DNA of 64,000 nt from CAZKZZ01 sp964557375. GTDB lineage: Bacteria; Spirochaetota; Spirochaetia; SPDA01; CAZJBZ01. Both the position numbers and the translations under genes were made by a program. Positions 52,014 to 60,542 of this stretch are shown here, piece after piece; within the stretch, counting starts at the first letter, position 1, and each line of letters starts with the position of its first letter. Below the pieces are notes generated by a model that ran no database searches, was not told where the DNA came from, and worked only from the letters and a program-made list of their open reading frames with translations. The stretch spans positions 1-64,000 of the forward strand of contig CAZKZZ010000005.1 of NCBI GenBank assembly GCA_964557375.1, in the 5' to 3' direction.

Positions 52014-54347
52014 TTAGCCTTTATCGAGTTTTTTAGCAACTTCTCTGATTTCAAAGACTTCGAATTCATCCCCGACTTTCAGATCGTTGTAATTTTCGAG
52101 GCCGATTCCACACTCGTAATTTGACTCTACTTCTCTCACATCTTCTTTGAACCGTTTTAAGGAGGTTATTTTTCCGGTATGGATCTCTATCCCGTCACGG
52201 ATGACATGGACGTTCGCCCCGCGTGTAACCTTGCCGGAGGTGACAAAACAGCCGGCGATGACCCCCACTTTAGGCACTTTGAATATGTCCCGCACTTCTA
52301 CTTTTCCAACTGTCTCTTCTTTGAGATCCGGAGAGAGAAGACCTTCCATAGCGGCTTTTATATCGTTGACAGCATCATAGATAACGTTGTACTTCCGGAT
52401 TTCTACTTTGTCTTTCTCCGCTAATGATGATGCATTTGAAGTCGGGCGGACATGAAATCCGATAATAATCGCATTCGATGTCGAGGCCAAGAGAACATCA
52501 CTTTCGTTAATCGCACCCGCTGAAGAGTGGATAACTTCGAGTCGGATCTCAGAAGTACTCAGCTTCTCTAGCGCGCTTTGTAACGCTTCCGCGGAACCAT
52601 GTACATCCGCCTTGATAATTACCTTGAGGACCTCGACTTCTCCTTCCTGAATCGAATCGTAGAGGTTATCCAGAGTGATTTTTCTCACATTTTGTGCTTC
52701 TTCAACCTTTTTCAGTTCTTGCCGTTTATCTCCGACCTGACGGGCCACTTTCTCATTTTCGGTGACTTGAAAGGGGTCACCTGCGTGGGCCAGACCGGTA
52801 AATCCGAGAATTTCAATCGGCATAGACGGAGTAGCTTCATCGATTTTTTCTCCCCGGTCGTTAAAAATAGCCCTGACCCTTCCGGGATAAATTCCGGCAA
52901 CAAACGAATCTCCAACCTTGAGTGTCCCCCGCTGAATGAGGACCGTAGACACGATTCCCCTGCCATGATCAATTCGTGACTCCAAAACTTTCCCTTCCGC
53001 ACGGCATTCGTAGTCGGTTTTCAGTTCCAGCATTTCCGACTGCAGGAGGATGATGTCTAAGAGGTCATCAATTCCCTCTTTCTTTAGAGCGGAGAGTTCA
53101 TTTATCAGCGTGCTGCCGCCCCAATCTTCCGGAATGAGTTCATACTCGGAGAGCTGCTGTTTTACTCTGTCCGGATTTGCCTCGGGGAGATCAATTTTAT
53201 TTATGGCCACTATGATTGGCACGTTCGCCTCTTTGGCGTGATTGATCGCTTCTACGGTCTGAGGCATGACCCCGTCGTTTGCAGCAACCACGAGGACTAC
53301 GATATCGGTTACATCAGCACCTCTCGAACGCATCATCGTAAAAGCCTCATGACCCGGGGTGTCGAGAAATACGATTTTACCCTTTGGGTGATCGACCATA
53401 TATGCCCCGATGTGCTGCGTTATTCCTCCAAACTCATCATCAACAACATTGGTAGTCCGGATTGCATCCAACAATTTGGTTTTTCCGTGGTCGACGTGGC
53501 CCATAACGGTGACAATCGGCGGACGCTCTCTCAAATCCTCTTCAGAGGTTTTTTCGCTTTCGATGATCGTCTCGTCGTATAGAGAAACGATATTTACTTT
53601 ACAATCATATTCTTCTGCAAGAATCGCGGCTGTATCCGCGTCGATTTGCTGGTTAATCGTTACCATCATCCCGAGACCCATCAGTTTTGAAATAAGGTCG
53701 GAAGCCTTTAAATTCATTTTTTTGGCCAAATCGGATACCGTGATGACTTCCATGATGTCTATCTCTTTAGGAACAGGATTGGCACGCTGAACCGGCTTCT
53801 TTTTGACAGGAATAATTTTCTCCTGATGTTCCTCTTGTTTAGATTTCTGGTAAGCGCCTTTCTTTTTTGTTTTGAAGAACTTTTTACTACTCGGTTTCTT
53901 GTCCGCGGCAGGAGGCACCTCAGGCTTTGCAGCAGGTCTTTCATAGCGCGGCTGATATTTCCCCTTTTGTTTTTCTCCGGGTTTCTCTCTTTTTTCTTCC
54001 CGTTTTCCCGGAGTTTCCTTCTGGGGAACCTTTCCCTTTTCGGCCGGTATTGTTTCTCTTTTTACCCGTTGTTCTTCGGAGGGCCGTTTTTCTTTTAATT
54101 CTTCTTCGGCGCGCGCGGTAGTTGCGGTTTCTTCAGCTGTAACCTCTTTCGGTTGTTCTTTTTCCGGCTTTTCAGCTTTTTTGGCACCGGGTTTTTTGAC
54201 CACAACAACTTTTTTGGGTTTTTTGACTACAACGACCTTTTTTTTCTCTTTGGACTCAGAGGTGTCCCCTTCTTGTTCCTTCGGTTTAGAGGGTTTTCTA
54301 TGTTTAATAAGTGTTGCCTTAGGTTTTTTTTCTTGATCTTCAGCCAT
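52014..54347 (-). CDS. infB: Translation initiation factor IF-2
   Basis: IF-2 brings fMet-tRNA to the 30S subunit. The coding start is ATG 54347; AAGGGAG lies just upstream. The N-terminal third (to about 200) is a Lys/Glu-rich, low-complexity region with a duplicated KKVVVVKKP. The GTPase domain follows: G1 GHVDHGKTKLLDAIR, G3 DTPGHEAFTMMRSRG, G4 NKID. Domains II, III (EVLKVIIKADVHGSAEALQ) and the C-terminal fMet-binding domain end the protein. It lies 27 nt after nusA. Confidence 0.97.
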   Translation of the reverse strand: MAEDQEKKPKATLIKHRKPSKPKEQEGDTSESKEKKKVVVVKKPKKVVVVKKPGAKKAEKPEKEQPKEVTAEETATTARAEEELKEKRPSEEQRVKRETIPAEKGKVPQKETPGKREEKREKPGEKQKGKYQPRYERPAAKPEVPPAADKKPSSKKFFKTKKKGAYQKSKQEEHQEKIIPVKKKPVQRANPVPKEIDIMEVITVSDLAKKMNLKASDLISKLMGLGMMVTINQQIDADTAAILAEEYDCKVNIVSLYDETIIESEKTSEEDLRERPPIVTVMGHVDHGKTKLLDAIRTTNVVDDEFGGITQHIGAYMVDHPKGKIVFLDTPGHEAFTMMRSRGADVTDIVVLVVAANDGVMPQTVEAINHAKEANVPIIVAINKIDLPEANPDRVKQQLSEYELIPEDWGGSTLINELSALKKEGIDDLLDIILLQSEMLELKTDYECRAEGKVLESRIDHGRGIVSTVLIQRGTLKVGDSFVAGIYPGRVRAIFNDRGEKIDEATPSMPIEILGFTGLAHAGDPFQVTENEKVARQVGDKRQELKKVEEAQNVRKITLDNLYDSIQEGEVEVLKVIIKADVHGSAEALQSALEKLSTSEIRLEVIHSSAGAINESDVLLASTSNAIIIGFHVRPTSNASSLAEKDKVEIRKYNVIYDAVNDIKAAMEGLLSPDLKEETVGKVEVRDIFKVPKVGVIAGCFVTSGKVTRGANVHVIRDGIEIHTGKITSLKRFKEDVREVESNYECGIGLENYNDLKVGDEFEVFEIREVAKKLDKG
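54190..54243 (-). repeat. Two tandem 27-bp repeats in infB
   Basis: Units 54190-54216 and 54217-54243 are nearly identical, differing at a few third positions. They encode the nonapeptide KKVVVVKKP twice in the IF-2 N-terminal linker. Confidence 0.75.
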
Positions 54348-54374
54348 ATACTCCCTTCTCACGTTCAAACAATG

Positions 54375-55958
54375 TTACTTTTCTTCCTCAAGTTCTTCTT
54401 CTTCGAGTTCTTCTCCAGCTGTTTCTCCCTCTTCTTCGAATTCAAAGCTTAAACCTACACCACAATTTGGACAAGTGGTCATATCCACGGTAATTGCAGC
54501 GCCGCATTCGGGACATTCGTATGTTTCCTCAGCCTCTTCCTCAATGTATTCTTCCTCTGCAGTATAGGATGCAGCATCAGCGACCGGTTCTTTTTCGTCG
54601 GAGGTAATCTCGGGTCCCTCCACTTCTGAGGCGGATACTTCTTCTGCTTCTTCTTCCTCAATGATTTCTACGTTTTCTTCGATTATAGACTTAATAGTTT
54701 CAATATCTTGAGGAGTTAATCCCTCAATAGCAGATAATTCGTCCGGACTCATACTTACCAGGGTTTCTATGAGATCCACCCCGTTTTGCCTGAGTATTTC
54801 CGCAATTCTTTCCGAAATTCCAGGTAATTCGGCAATTGTGGAGATTTCTTCTTCACTTTCCTCGACTTCGTCACTGAAGAGCGCGGAGATTGCACGTTTG
54901 GTTTCGGCCGATATATCCATCTCTTCGAATTGCTGTTCGGTTTTTACATCTATATTCCAATCCACGAGGCGGTTTGCAAGCCGAACATTGAGCCCTTGTT
55001 TTCCAATGGCCAGAGAAAGATGATTTTCTCCGACAACCGCGAGTGCCTGTTTTTTTGATTCGTCGAGAATAACGACCGTTTCAACTTCAGCAGGAGATAA
55101 TGCGTTTTTAATAAACGTCCGCGGATCAGTATCGTATTTTAATATATCGATTTTTTCTCCTTCGAGTTCCCGCACGATTGCCTGTATTCTTACCCCTTTC
55201 ATTCCGACACAGGCACCGACAGGATCTACGTCTTCGCGATTGGAATATACTGCCAGTTTTGTTCTGTAACCGGGTTCACGGACGATTTTAAAGATCTCTA
55301 CGGTCTGGTCATAAATTTCAGGAACTTCGAGCTCGAAAATCTTCTTCACAAAATCGGTGTGTGTTCTCGATAAAACGATCTGAAGCCCTGCCGGAGTTTT
55401 ATTTACTTCGTAAATGAGTGCTTTGATCCGGTCATTCGGACGGTATATCTCACGGGGAGACTGGAACCGCTTGGGTAATATCCCTTCGACCTTGCCAAGA
55501 TCTACAAAAATATTACCGTTACGTTCTCGCTGGAAATATCCGATGATCATCTCTCCGACTTTGTCTTTGTACTCTGAATAGAGGGTGTCTTTCTGGATCT
55601 CTCTCAGGGTCTGTTTTGCTTTCTGTTTTGCACTCTGTATTGCAATACGGTCGAACTCATGGGGATTTATCTCAATCAGCAGCTCATCGCCGGGTTCGCA
55701 TTCGTCGTTGTATTCGAGAGCATCATCTAATGAGATTTCGGTTATCGGGTCTTCGACTTCATTGACAATCTCTTTTCGTGCGAAAAGAGACACCTCTTCT
55801 CCATCTTCACTAAAACGAACGACTGCGTTATCAACGATTCCGAACTTTTTTTTGTACGCCGCGAGGAGAAACTCTTCGATTGTTTTCCTTACGAGTTCCT
55901 CCGAGATCCCCTTGTTTTCTACTAATTCGCGAACGGCGTTGGCCAATCCAGAAGCCAT
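54375..55958 (-). CDS. nusA: NusA with C-terminal zinc ribbon
   Basis: NusA controls pausing, termination and antitermination. The 527-residue protein has the N-terminal RNAP-binding domain, an S1 domain (VGEMIIGYFQRERNGNIFVDLGKVEGILP), two KH domains (VGACVGMKGVRIQAIVRELEGEKIDIL and GKQGLNVRLANRL) and a helix-hairpin-helix-like domain (ELPGISERIAEILRQNG). An acidic linker then leads to two CxxC knuckles: C482-P-E-C485 and C496-P-N-C499. A Glu-rich tail ends it. E. coli NusA has no such ribbon. AAGGAGGT lies 9 nt before the ATG. Confidence 0.96.
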   Translation of the reverse strand: MASGLANAVRELVENKGISEELVRKTIEEFLLAAYKKKFGIVDNAVVRFSEDGEEVSLFARKEIVNEVEDPITEISLDDALEYNDECEPGDELLIEINPHEFDRIAIQSAKQKAKQTLREIQKDTLYSEYKDKVGEMIIGYFQRERNGNIFVDLGKVEGILPKRFQSPREIYRPNDRIKALIYEVNKTPAGLQIVLSRTHTDFVKKIFELEVPEIYDQTVEIFKIVREPGYRTKLAVYSNREDVDPVGACVGMKGVRIQAIVRELEGEKIDILKYDTDPRTFIKNALSPAEVETVVILDESKKQALAVVGENHLSLAIGKQGLNVRLANRLVDWNIDVKTEQQFEEMDISAETKRAISALFSDEVEESEEEISTIAELPGISERIAEILRQNGVDLIETLVSMSPDELSAIEGLTPQDIETIKSIIEENVEIIEEEEAEEVSASEVEGPEITSDEKEPVADAASYTAEEEYIEEEAEETYECPECGAAITVDMTTCPNCGVGLSFEFEEEGETAGEELEEEELEEEK

Positions 55959-55979
55959 TTCTTTGTGACCTCCTTACTT

Positions 55980-56420
55980 TTAAACGAGTTTGGCTTTTTG
56001 TATAGTATCATAAGCCAGTGTATATGTGGAATCATCGGATTTGAGAACGACCTGTTTATCGTCCGCATTCTCTATTACTCCTTGTATCCACTCTTTCGAT
56101 TCTTTTACGAGTATTTTTACAGGTAGATTCTGAAAAACGGCAAACTCTTCGGTGCTTTTCAGCGTTCTACCTATTCCGGGAGAAGCTACTTCGAGATGTA
56201 TATCTCTTGAATCTTCTATCATTTCAATTCTCGGCATAATGGTGTTGTGTACTTCGGAACAATCCTCGATTGTGACACCGCCGGTTTTATATATTACCAG
56301 CACGATGTGAAGTACACCCTTTACTACCTGCCGTTTGTATTCAACAATATGGATTCCAAGGCCTTCTATTACCGGCCGAATATCCTCCAGTATTGCATCA
56401 GTTGTTTCTATCCGTTGCAT
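55980..56420 (-). CDS. rimP: Ribosome maturation factor RimP
   Basis: RimP assists 30S assembly. The 146-residue product has the family pattern: IRPVIEGLGIHIVEY, HIVLVIYKTGGVTIEDCSEVH, HLEVASPGIGRTLKS and a C-terminal SH3-like domain. I take ATG 56420; the open frame starts one TTG codon earlier. It heads the rimP-nusA-infB-rbfA-truB-ribF operon. A palindrome and a tandem repeat lie in the 5' region. Confidence 0.94.
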   Translation of the reverse strand: MQRIETTDAILEDIRPVIEGLGIHIVEYKRQVVKGVLHIVLVIYKTGGVTIEDCSEVHNTIMPRIEMIEDSRDIHLEVASPGIGRTLKSTEEFAVFQNLPVKILVKESKEWIQGVIENADDKQVVLKSDDSTYTLAYDTIQKAKLV

Positions 56421-56434
56421 CAATAGTGTGTTTG

Positions 56435-56447
56435 GCGATTAAATCGC
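56435..56447 (-). promoter_or_regulatory. 13-bp palindrome in the rimP leader
   Basis: GCGATTAAATCGC is a perfect inverted repeat around one central base. It begins 14 nt upstream of the rimP ATG. It may be an operator or a leader hairpin; no known factor is recognised. Confidence 0.35.
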
Positions 56448-56479
56448 TATAAATAAAACTTGTATTTCCTTAAAAAAAC

Positions 56480-56507
56480 CAATTATTTTTCTACAATTAT
56501 TTTTCTA
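56480..56507 (-). repeat. Perfect 14-bp tandem duplication upstream of rimP
   Basis: CAATTATTTTTCTA is present twice in direct succession (56480-56493 and 56494-56507). The AT-rich unit lies between the terminator of the upstream operon and the rimP leader palindrome. Promoter elements for the operon must lie here, but I see no convincing -35/-10 pair. Confidence 0.85.
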
Positions 56508-56525
56508 GGAAACCTCAAATCATAA

Positions 56526-56553
56526 AAAAAGAGTCGATGGAACGACTCTTTTT
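56526..56553 (-). terminator. Intrinsic terminator after comF
   Basis: AAAAAGAGTCG (56526-56536) pairs perfectly with CGACTCTTTTT (56543-56553) around a 6-nt loop. On the minus strand the stem is followed by a T-run (TTTTTTT). It closes the bamA-skp-mutS-comF transcription unit before rimP. The plus-strand side also has T residues, but no plus-strand gene ends here. Confidence 0.9.
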
Positions 56554-56626
56554 AGCTAATGCTCTAAGTTGTCATGTATAAAGTAACAATGTGTTAGATC
56601 ATTGTCAATACGTATATCTGCGATGC

Positions 56627-57316
56627 TTAATCCAAAGCTAAGGTTAGGCAGAAAACGGGTGAAATTCCGGCACGTATGAGTGCGGAAGCGCACACGGATA
56701 GCGTCGAACCGGTTGTAAAAACATCATCTACCAAAACCACTCCTTTAGGAAGAGGTGTTTTTGACCTCTTAAGCTCAATTTTCCCCTGCAGATTGGAAAG
56801 ACGACTTTCCGGATCGAGGGTCTTCTGCGGAGCGGTTTTATGCTTTTTAAGCAGTGGGAAGGTTCCAATATTGTACTTCTTTTTTATCAGTGCTGTGATA
56901 TACCCCATATGGTCGAAACCTCTTCTGCGGACGGTGTCTTTGGCAGAAGGAACGGGAACAAGCGGTATATCCCCAAATGTAGCGGTATAGATTGAAAACA
57001 GCTCCTCAGCAAACAAATGTGCTAAATCCAATTTGAATTTAAACTTGTATCTGTAGATGAGCTCTTTTATTTCATCCTGGTAGTGGAACACCGACACGTT
57101 CTTATTAAATGAAAACGATCTTTTTCTGCAGTCCATACACAGATCAGTCTCACTTACAAGAGGTCTGCTGCAGATCGTGCATCGGTTTTCTGCTTTTATT
57201 CTCTGAAGCGAGCTCCTGCACGCGGAGCAGAGAGAAAATGCAGGAGGTTTTCCCGGCAGAAGCAGTTCACCGCAGAGTACACACCGTCTCGGATAGAAAA
57301 TATCAAGGACAAGCAT
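56627..57316 (-). CDS. comF: ComF-family phosphoribosyltransferase-like protein
   Basis: The 229-residue product has a N-terminal zinc-binding region (CVLCGELLLPG, CSACRSSL, CTICSRPL, CMDCRKR) and a type I phosphoribosyltransferase domain with GVVLVDDVFTTGSTLS. ComF/GntX proteins are linked to DNA uptake in competent bacteria, but their reaction is unclear. No other competence gene is in the window. It follows mutS by 51 nt and is followed by a terminator. Confidence 0.92.
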   Translation of the reverse strand: MLVLDIFYPRRCVLCGELLLPGKPPAFSLCSACRSSLQRIKAENRCTICSRPLVSETDLCMDCRKRSFSFNKNVSVFHYQDEIKELIYRYKFKFKLDLAHLFAEELFSIYTATFGDIPLVPVPSAKDTVRRRGFDHMGYITALIKKKYNIGTFPLLKKHKTAPQKTLDPESRLSNLQGKIELKRSKTPLPKGVVLVDDVFTTGSTLSVCASALIRAGISPVFCLTLALD

Positions 57317-57367
57317 AACCGATCCTCCCTTCTAAAAAAGTAAGACCGGGATGACGGCGCTGGTGAT

Positions 57368-59992
57368 TCAGCCGGACAATTCGTCTTTCCACTGCTGCAG
57401 TAAATTGAGCGCCTGCAGCGGAGTAATGGTATTTATATCGACTGTTTTTATTTTGTCCAGGACCAGCTCGCTTTCGGAAAAGAGTTCTTCCTGGGGTGAT
57501 GTTTGACCGGAAGGTTGAGAAGGCTGGGTTTCCGGGGAATGAGTCCGGTCCATCTTCCGCTGTGATAATTTTTTTTCCGTCTCGGCCATATTTTTTAGAA
57601 GCTGTGCTGCCCTTTGTACAACTTCCACAGGGACACCGGCTAATCGGGCAACATGAATGCCGTATGAATTGTTAGCGGAGCCTTTCTTGACCTTTTTTAA
57701 GAATATTATCTCATCTCCCTTTTCCAATACCTCGAGATAATAGTTGCTCATCCGGGGGTGGTTGAGAAGGGTCAATTCATGAAAATGGGTTGCAAAGAGC
57801 GTTCTCGCTTTTACGTTGGTAAGCAGATGTTCGGTGATGGCCCAGGCGATGGAGAGTCCATCGGTAGTTGCAGTCCCTCTGCCGATCTCGTCCATTATGA
57901 TCAAGCTCTGCTCAGTGGCGGTTCTCAGTATGTAGGCGGCCTCACTCATTTCCACGAGAAAGGTGGATTCTCCTCTGGCGAGGTTGTCCGAAGCCCCAAC
58001 CCGGCAGAACAGTTTATCTACTACACCTATTCGCGCTTCTCCTGCCGGTACAAAAGAACCGATCTGGGCCATTAAAACGATGAGGGCATTCTGGCGTAAA
58101 AAAGTTGATTTCCCGGCCATATTCGGCCCTGTAATGAGTGAAAAAAAAGTTGTTCCTGTGTCGAGACGGAGATCATTGGGGATAAACTCTCCTTGAGGAA
58201 GATGATACTCGACAACGGGATGGCGGCCTTCTGTTATGGATAATGTCCCATCCGGCAGTAAATCGGGTTTCGAAAATCCGTGCAGGGTTGCAGCTTTTGC
58301 AAACGAAGCTATGCAGTCTACTTCTGAAAGGAAAGCGGCAGCTGTGTAGATCGGCACAATATAGCTCTTGACCTCTTCGCGAACAGCGAGAAACAGTTCT
58401 CTTTCCAGTTCGATTATCTTCTCCGATGCGTTGTTGAGATTGGTCTCGAGATCGATAAGGGTTTCAGTAGTAAACCGTTCCGAATTGACAAGAGACTGCC
58501 TTCTAATGAAGTGTTCCGGAACAGAGGGGAGATTCGCTTTTGTGACTTCCAGGTAATGGCCGATGATCTTGTTATACCGGATCTTTAATGAGTTTATTCC
58601 GGTCTCTTCTTTTTCTTTCCTAAGGTATGAATCGAGAATTTTTCGGCTGTTCGATTTGAGTTCCGCCAGCTCATCCAAATCTTGTGAATAACCGCTTTTT
58701 ATCAATCGGCCTTCGTTCAGTAGCGTCGAAGGGTCTTCATGAATTGACAGTTCTAAAAGACGGGAGAGAGAGTTCAGTTTGGAAAGCAGAGATGAAGCAG
58801 GAAAGTCGAATGTATCGAGTAATTGCCACTCTTCGATGAGTTCATACAGGTGAAAAAAGCCCGAGAGGGAGTTTTTTATCGCGAGCAGGTCTTTGGCATG
58901 GGCTTTGTCCATAGAAACCCGAGCCGCCAGCCGCTCCAAGTCGAGTATTGAGGCGAGCAGTTCCCGTATTGATGAGAGCAGCATTTGGTTACGGTAGAGG
59001 ATCTCGGTTTTTTCCAGCCTTTTTTCTATAGCTACAATGTCCTGCAGCGGATGGAGAATCCAGTTCTTTAATTTTCGAGCACCGGGAGAGGTTTTGGTGA
59101 AATCGAGGACCTCGAGGAGAGTGTACCGTTTTGTTCCGTCAAACATGTTATAGATGAGTTCGAGATTCCGCTGGGTTGACTCATCGAGGGTAACAAAATC
59201 GGTTTCCCTGTACCGATGTACTGTCCTTATATGAGGTAAGGTGCTGTTTTGGGTGTTTTCCTGAAGATACTCTAAAAGTATTCCTGCCGCGAAAAGGGCC
59301 GGATCATGTTCTTCTATCCCGAACCCTTTTAAATTGATAACACCAAAGTGCCGTATGATTGTTTCGAATCCGGCAGATATATCGAAATTCCAATCGGGAT
59401 ACCTGTTGATTACGGTTCGATCGTGTTCTTTTAAGATGTCGTAAATCTGTTTCTCCTCGTGAAGGGACTCCTGCACGATTATTTCCGACGGTTTGATCCG
59501 GGCAAACTCTTCTCGCAGCTTGTTTTCTGCTCCATCGGCTGGAAATGAGGTAATGCAGAACTCCCCGGTAGAAGGGTCTACATAACAGAGTGAAAATTCC
59601 GTGCCTGCTTTTCCCAATGAACAGAGGTAGTTGTTGAACCGCTGGTCCAAATACTCCTGGTCCAAAACTGTTCCGGGAGTAAGAATTTCCATAATCTGTC
59701 TGTCAGCAATTCCCTTCCCTCCTTTAGGGAGGGTGACCTGCTCACAGATAGCGATTTTTTTGCCTGCTTTCAGTAATCTGCCCACATAATTCCGCGAGGC
59801 ATGGTAGGGAATCCCGCACATGGGAACGCCGTTGCGTTTGGTGAGTGTAAGATTGAGTAAGGTGCTGACCTCCTGAGCATCTTCCTGGAACATTTCATAG
59901 AAATCGCCGAGGCGGAAAAACAGTATGGCATCTTTTGCTTCCTGCTTCAGACGCTTGTACTGTCGCATCATCGGAGTGTCGGGCATGGTCAT
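57368..59992 (-). CDS. mutS: DNA mismatch repair protein MutS
   Basis: MutS recognises mismatches. The 874-residue product has the mismatch-reading F31-Y-E33 in RLGDFYEMFQEDA, the core/lever region, and the ABC-type ATPase with GPNMAGKSTFLRQ (about 620-632), FLVEMSEAAYILRTAT and IIMDEIGRGTATTDG. The C-terminal region ends in a Pro/Gln-rich linker (SPETQPSQPSGQTSPQEE) and a short helix for tetramerisation. mutL is not adjacent. It starts 4 nt after the skp-like gene and lacks a clear ribosome site. Confidence 0.97.
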   Translation of the reverse strand: MTMPDTPMMRQYKRLKQEAKDAILFFRLGDFYEMFQEDAQEVSTLLNLTLTKRNGVPMCGIPYHASRNYVGRLLKAGKKIAICEQVTLPKGGKGIADRQIMEILTPGTVLDQEYLDQRFNNYLCSLGKAGTEFSLCYVDPSTGEFCITSFPADGAENKLREEFARIKPSEIIVQESLHEEKQIYDILKEHDRTVINRYPDWNFDISAGFETIIRHFGVINLKGFGIEEHDPALFAAGILLEYLQENTQNSTLPHIRTVHRYRETDFVTLDESTQRNLELIYNMFDGTKRYTLLEVLDFTKTSPGARKLKNWILHPLQDIVAIEKRLEKTEILYRNQMLLSSIRELLASILDLERLAARVSMDKAHAKDLLAIKNSLSGFFHLYELIEEWQLLDTFDFPASSLLSKLNSLSRLLELSIHEDPSTLLNEGRLIKSGYSQDLDELAELKSNSRKILDSYLRKEKEETGINSLKIRYNKIIGHYLEVTKANLPSVPEHFIRRQSLVNSERFTTETLIDLETNLNNASEKIIELERELFLAVREEVKSYIVPIYTAAAFLSEVDCIASFAKAATLHGFSKPDLLPDGTLSITEGRHPVVEYHLPQGEFIPNDLRLDTGTTFFSLITGPNMAGKSTFLRQNALIVLMAQIGSFVPAGEARIGVVDKLFCRVGASDNLARGESTFLVEMSEAAYILRTATEQSLIIMDEIGRGTATTDGLSIAWAITEHLLTNVKARTLFATHFHELTLLNHPRMSNYYLEVLEKGDEIIFLKKVKKGSANNSYGIHVARLAGVPVEVVQRAAQLLKNMAETEKKLSQRKMDRTHSPETQPSQPSGQTSPQEELFSESELVLDKIKTVDINTITPLQALNLLQQWKDELSG

Positions 59993-59996
59993 ACTA

Positions 59997-60524
59997 TTAC
60001 GGGGATGTTTGGCGGAGTCTCTCCAGTACCTTATCGGTTATATCGACTGCCTGGCTCCACCAGACAATATTGGGATCTTTTGCCCGTAAGACGATAGAAT
60101 ATCCCTCACTTTCAGCAATATATTGCACTTCTTTTAAAATTTCCCCGAGAAACGATGAGGATTCCAGCAGGCTTTCCTGTTTCTTTTTTATTTGGTTGTA
60201 TTTGATCCGGGTATATTCCTGGAGGTACTCTTTTTTTTCAAAAATCTCATCTTCCAGCTGCAGTACGGTACTCTCATCCCCGCGATTTTCCGCATCGAGT
60301 TTTCTCTCCTCGAGTTGTTCGATCTCGTCGGTAATCCGCTGCCGGTCGTCCTCGAACTCACTTCTCATCTCTTCCAATTCTCGGTACGCTCTCGATTCAC
60401 GGAAATAGTTCGAGATGATTTCGGATAAATCTATTATGCCGATTTGCGTAAATTGATCCGCGGGGGCTCCCGATACAATAATTGACAGCAGAACAAATAA
60501 AGCAACTATCAGCTTATTTTTCAT
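59997..60524 (-). CDS. OmpH/Skp-family periplasmic chaperone
   Basis: The 175-residue product has a signal peptide (about 1-22, KLIVALFVLLSIIVSGAPA), then IGIIDLSEIISNYFRESRAY, a long coiled coil (about 50-130) and the C-terminal VQYIAESEGYSIVLRAKDPNIVWWSQAVDITDKVLERL. This is the Skp family, which carries unfolded outer-membrane proteins to the Bam complex. It lies 18 nt after bamA, the typical pairing. GGAGTCAG precedes the ATG. Confidence 0.92.
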   Translation of the reverse strand: MKNKLIVALFVLLSIIVSGAPADQFTQIGIIDLSEIISNYFRESRAYRELEEMRSEFEDDRQRITDEIEQLEERKLDAENRGDESTVLQLEDEIFEKKEYLQEYTRIKYNQIKKKQESLLESSSFLGEILKEVQYIAESEGYSIVLRAKDPNIVWWSQAVDITDKVLERLRQTSP

Positions 60525-60542
60525 ATCTGACTCCTGTAACCC

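Noticed and set aside
53826..54452. Long plus-strand frames rich in Phe and Leu opposite infB and nusA ends
   Set aside because: They are the complement of Lys/Glu-rich coding sequence; composition alone explains them.
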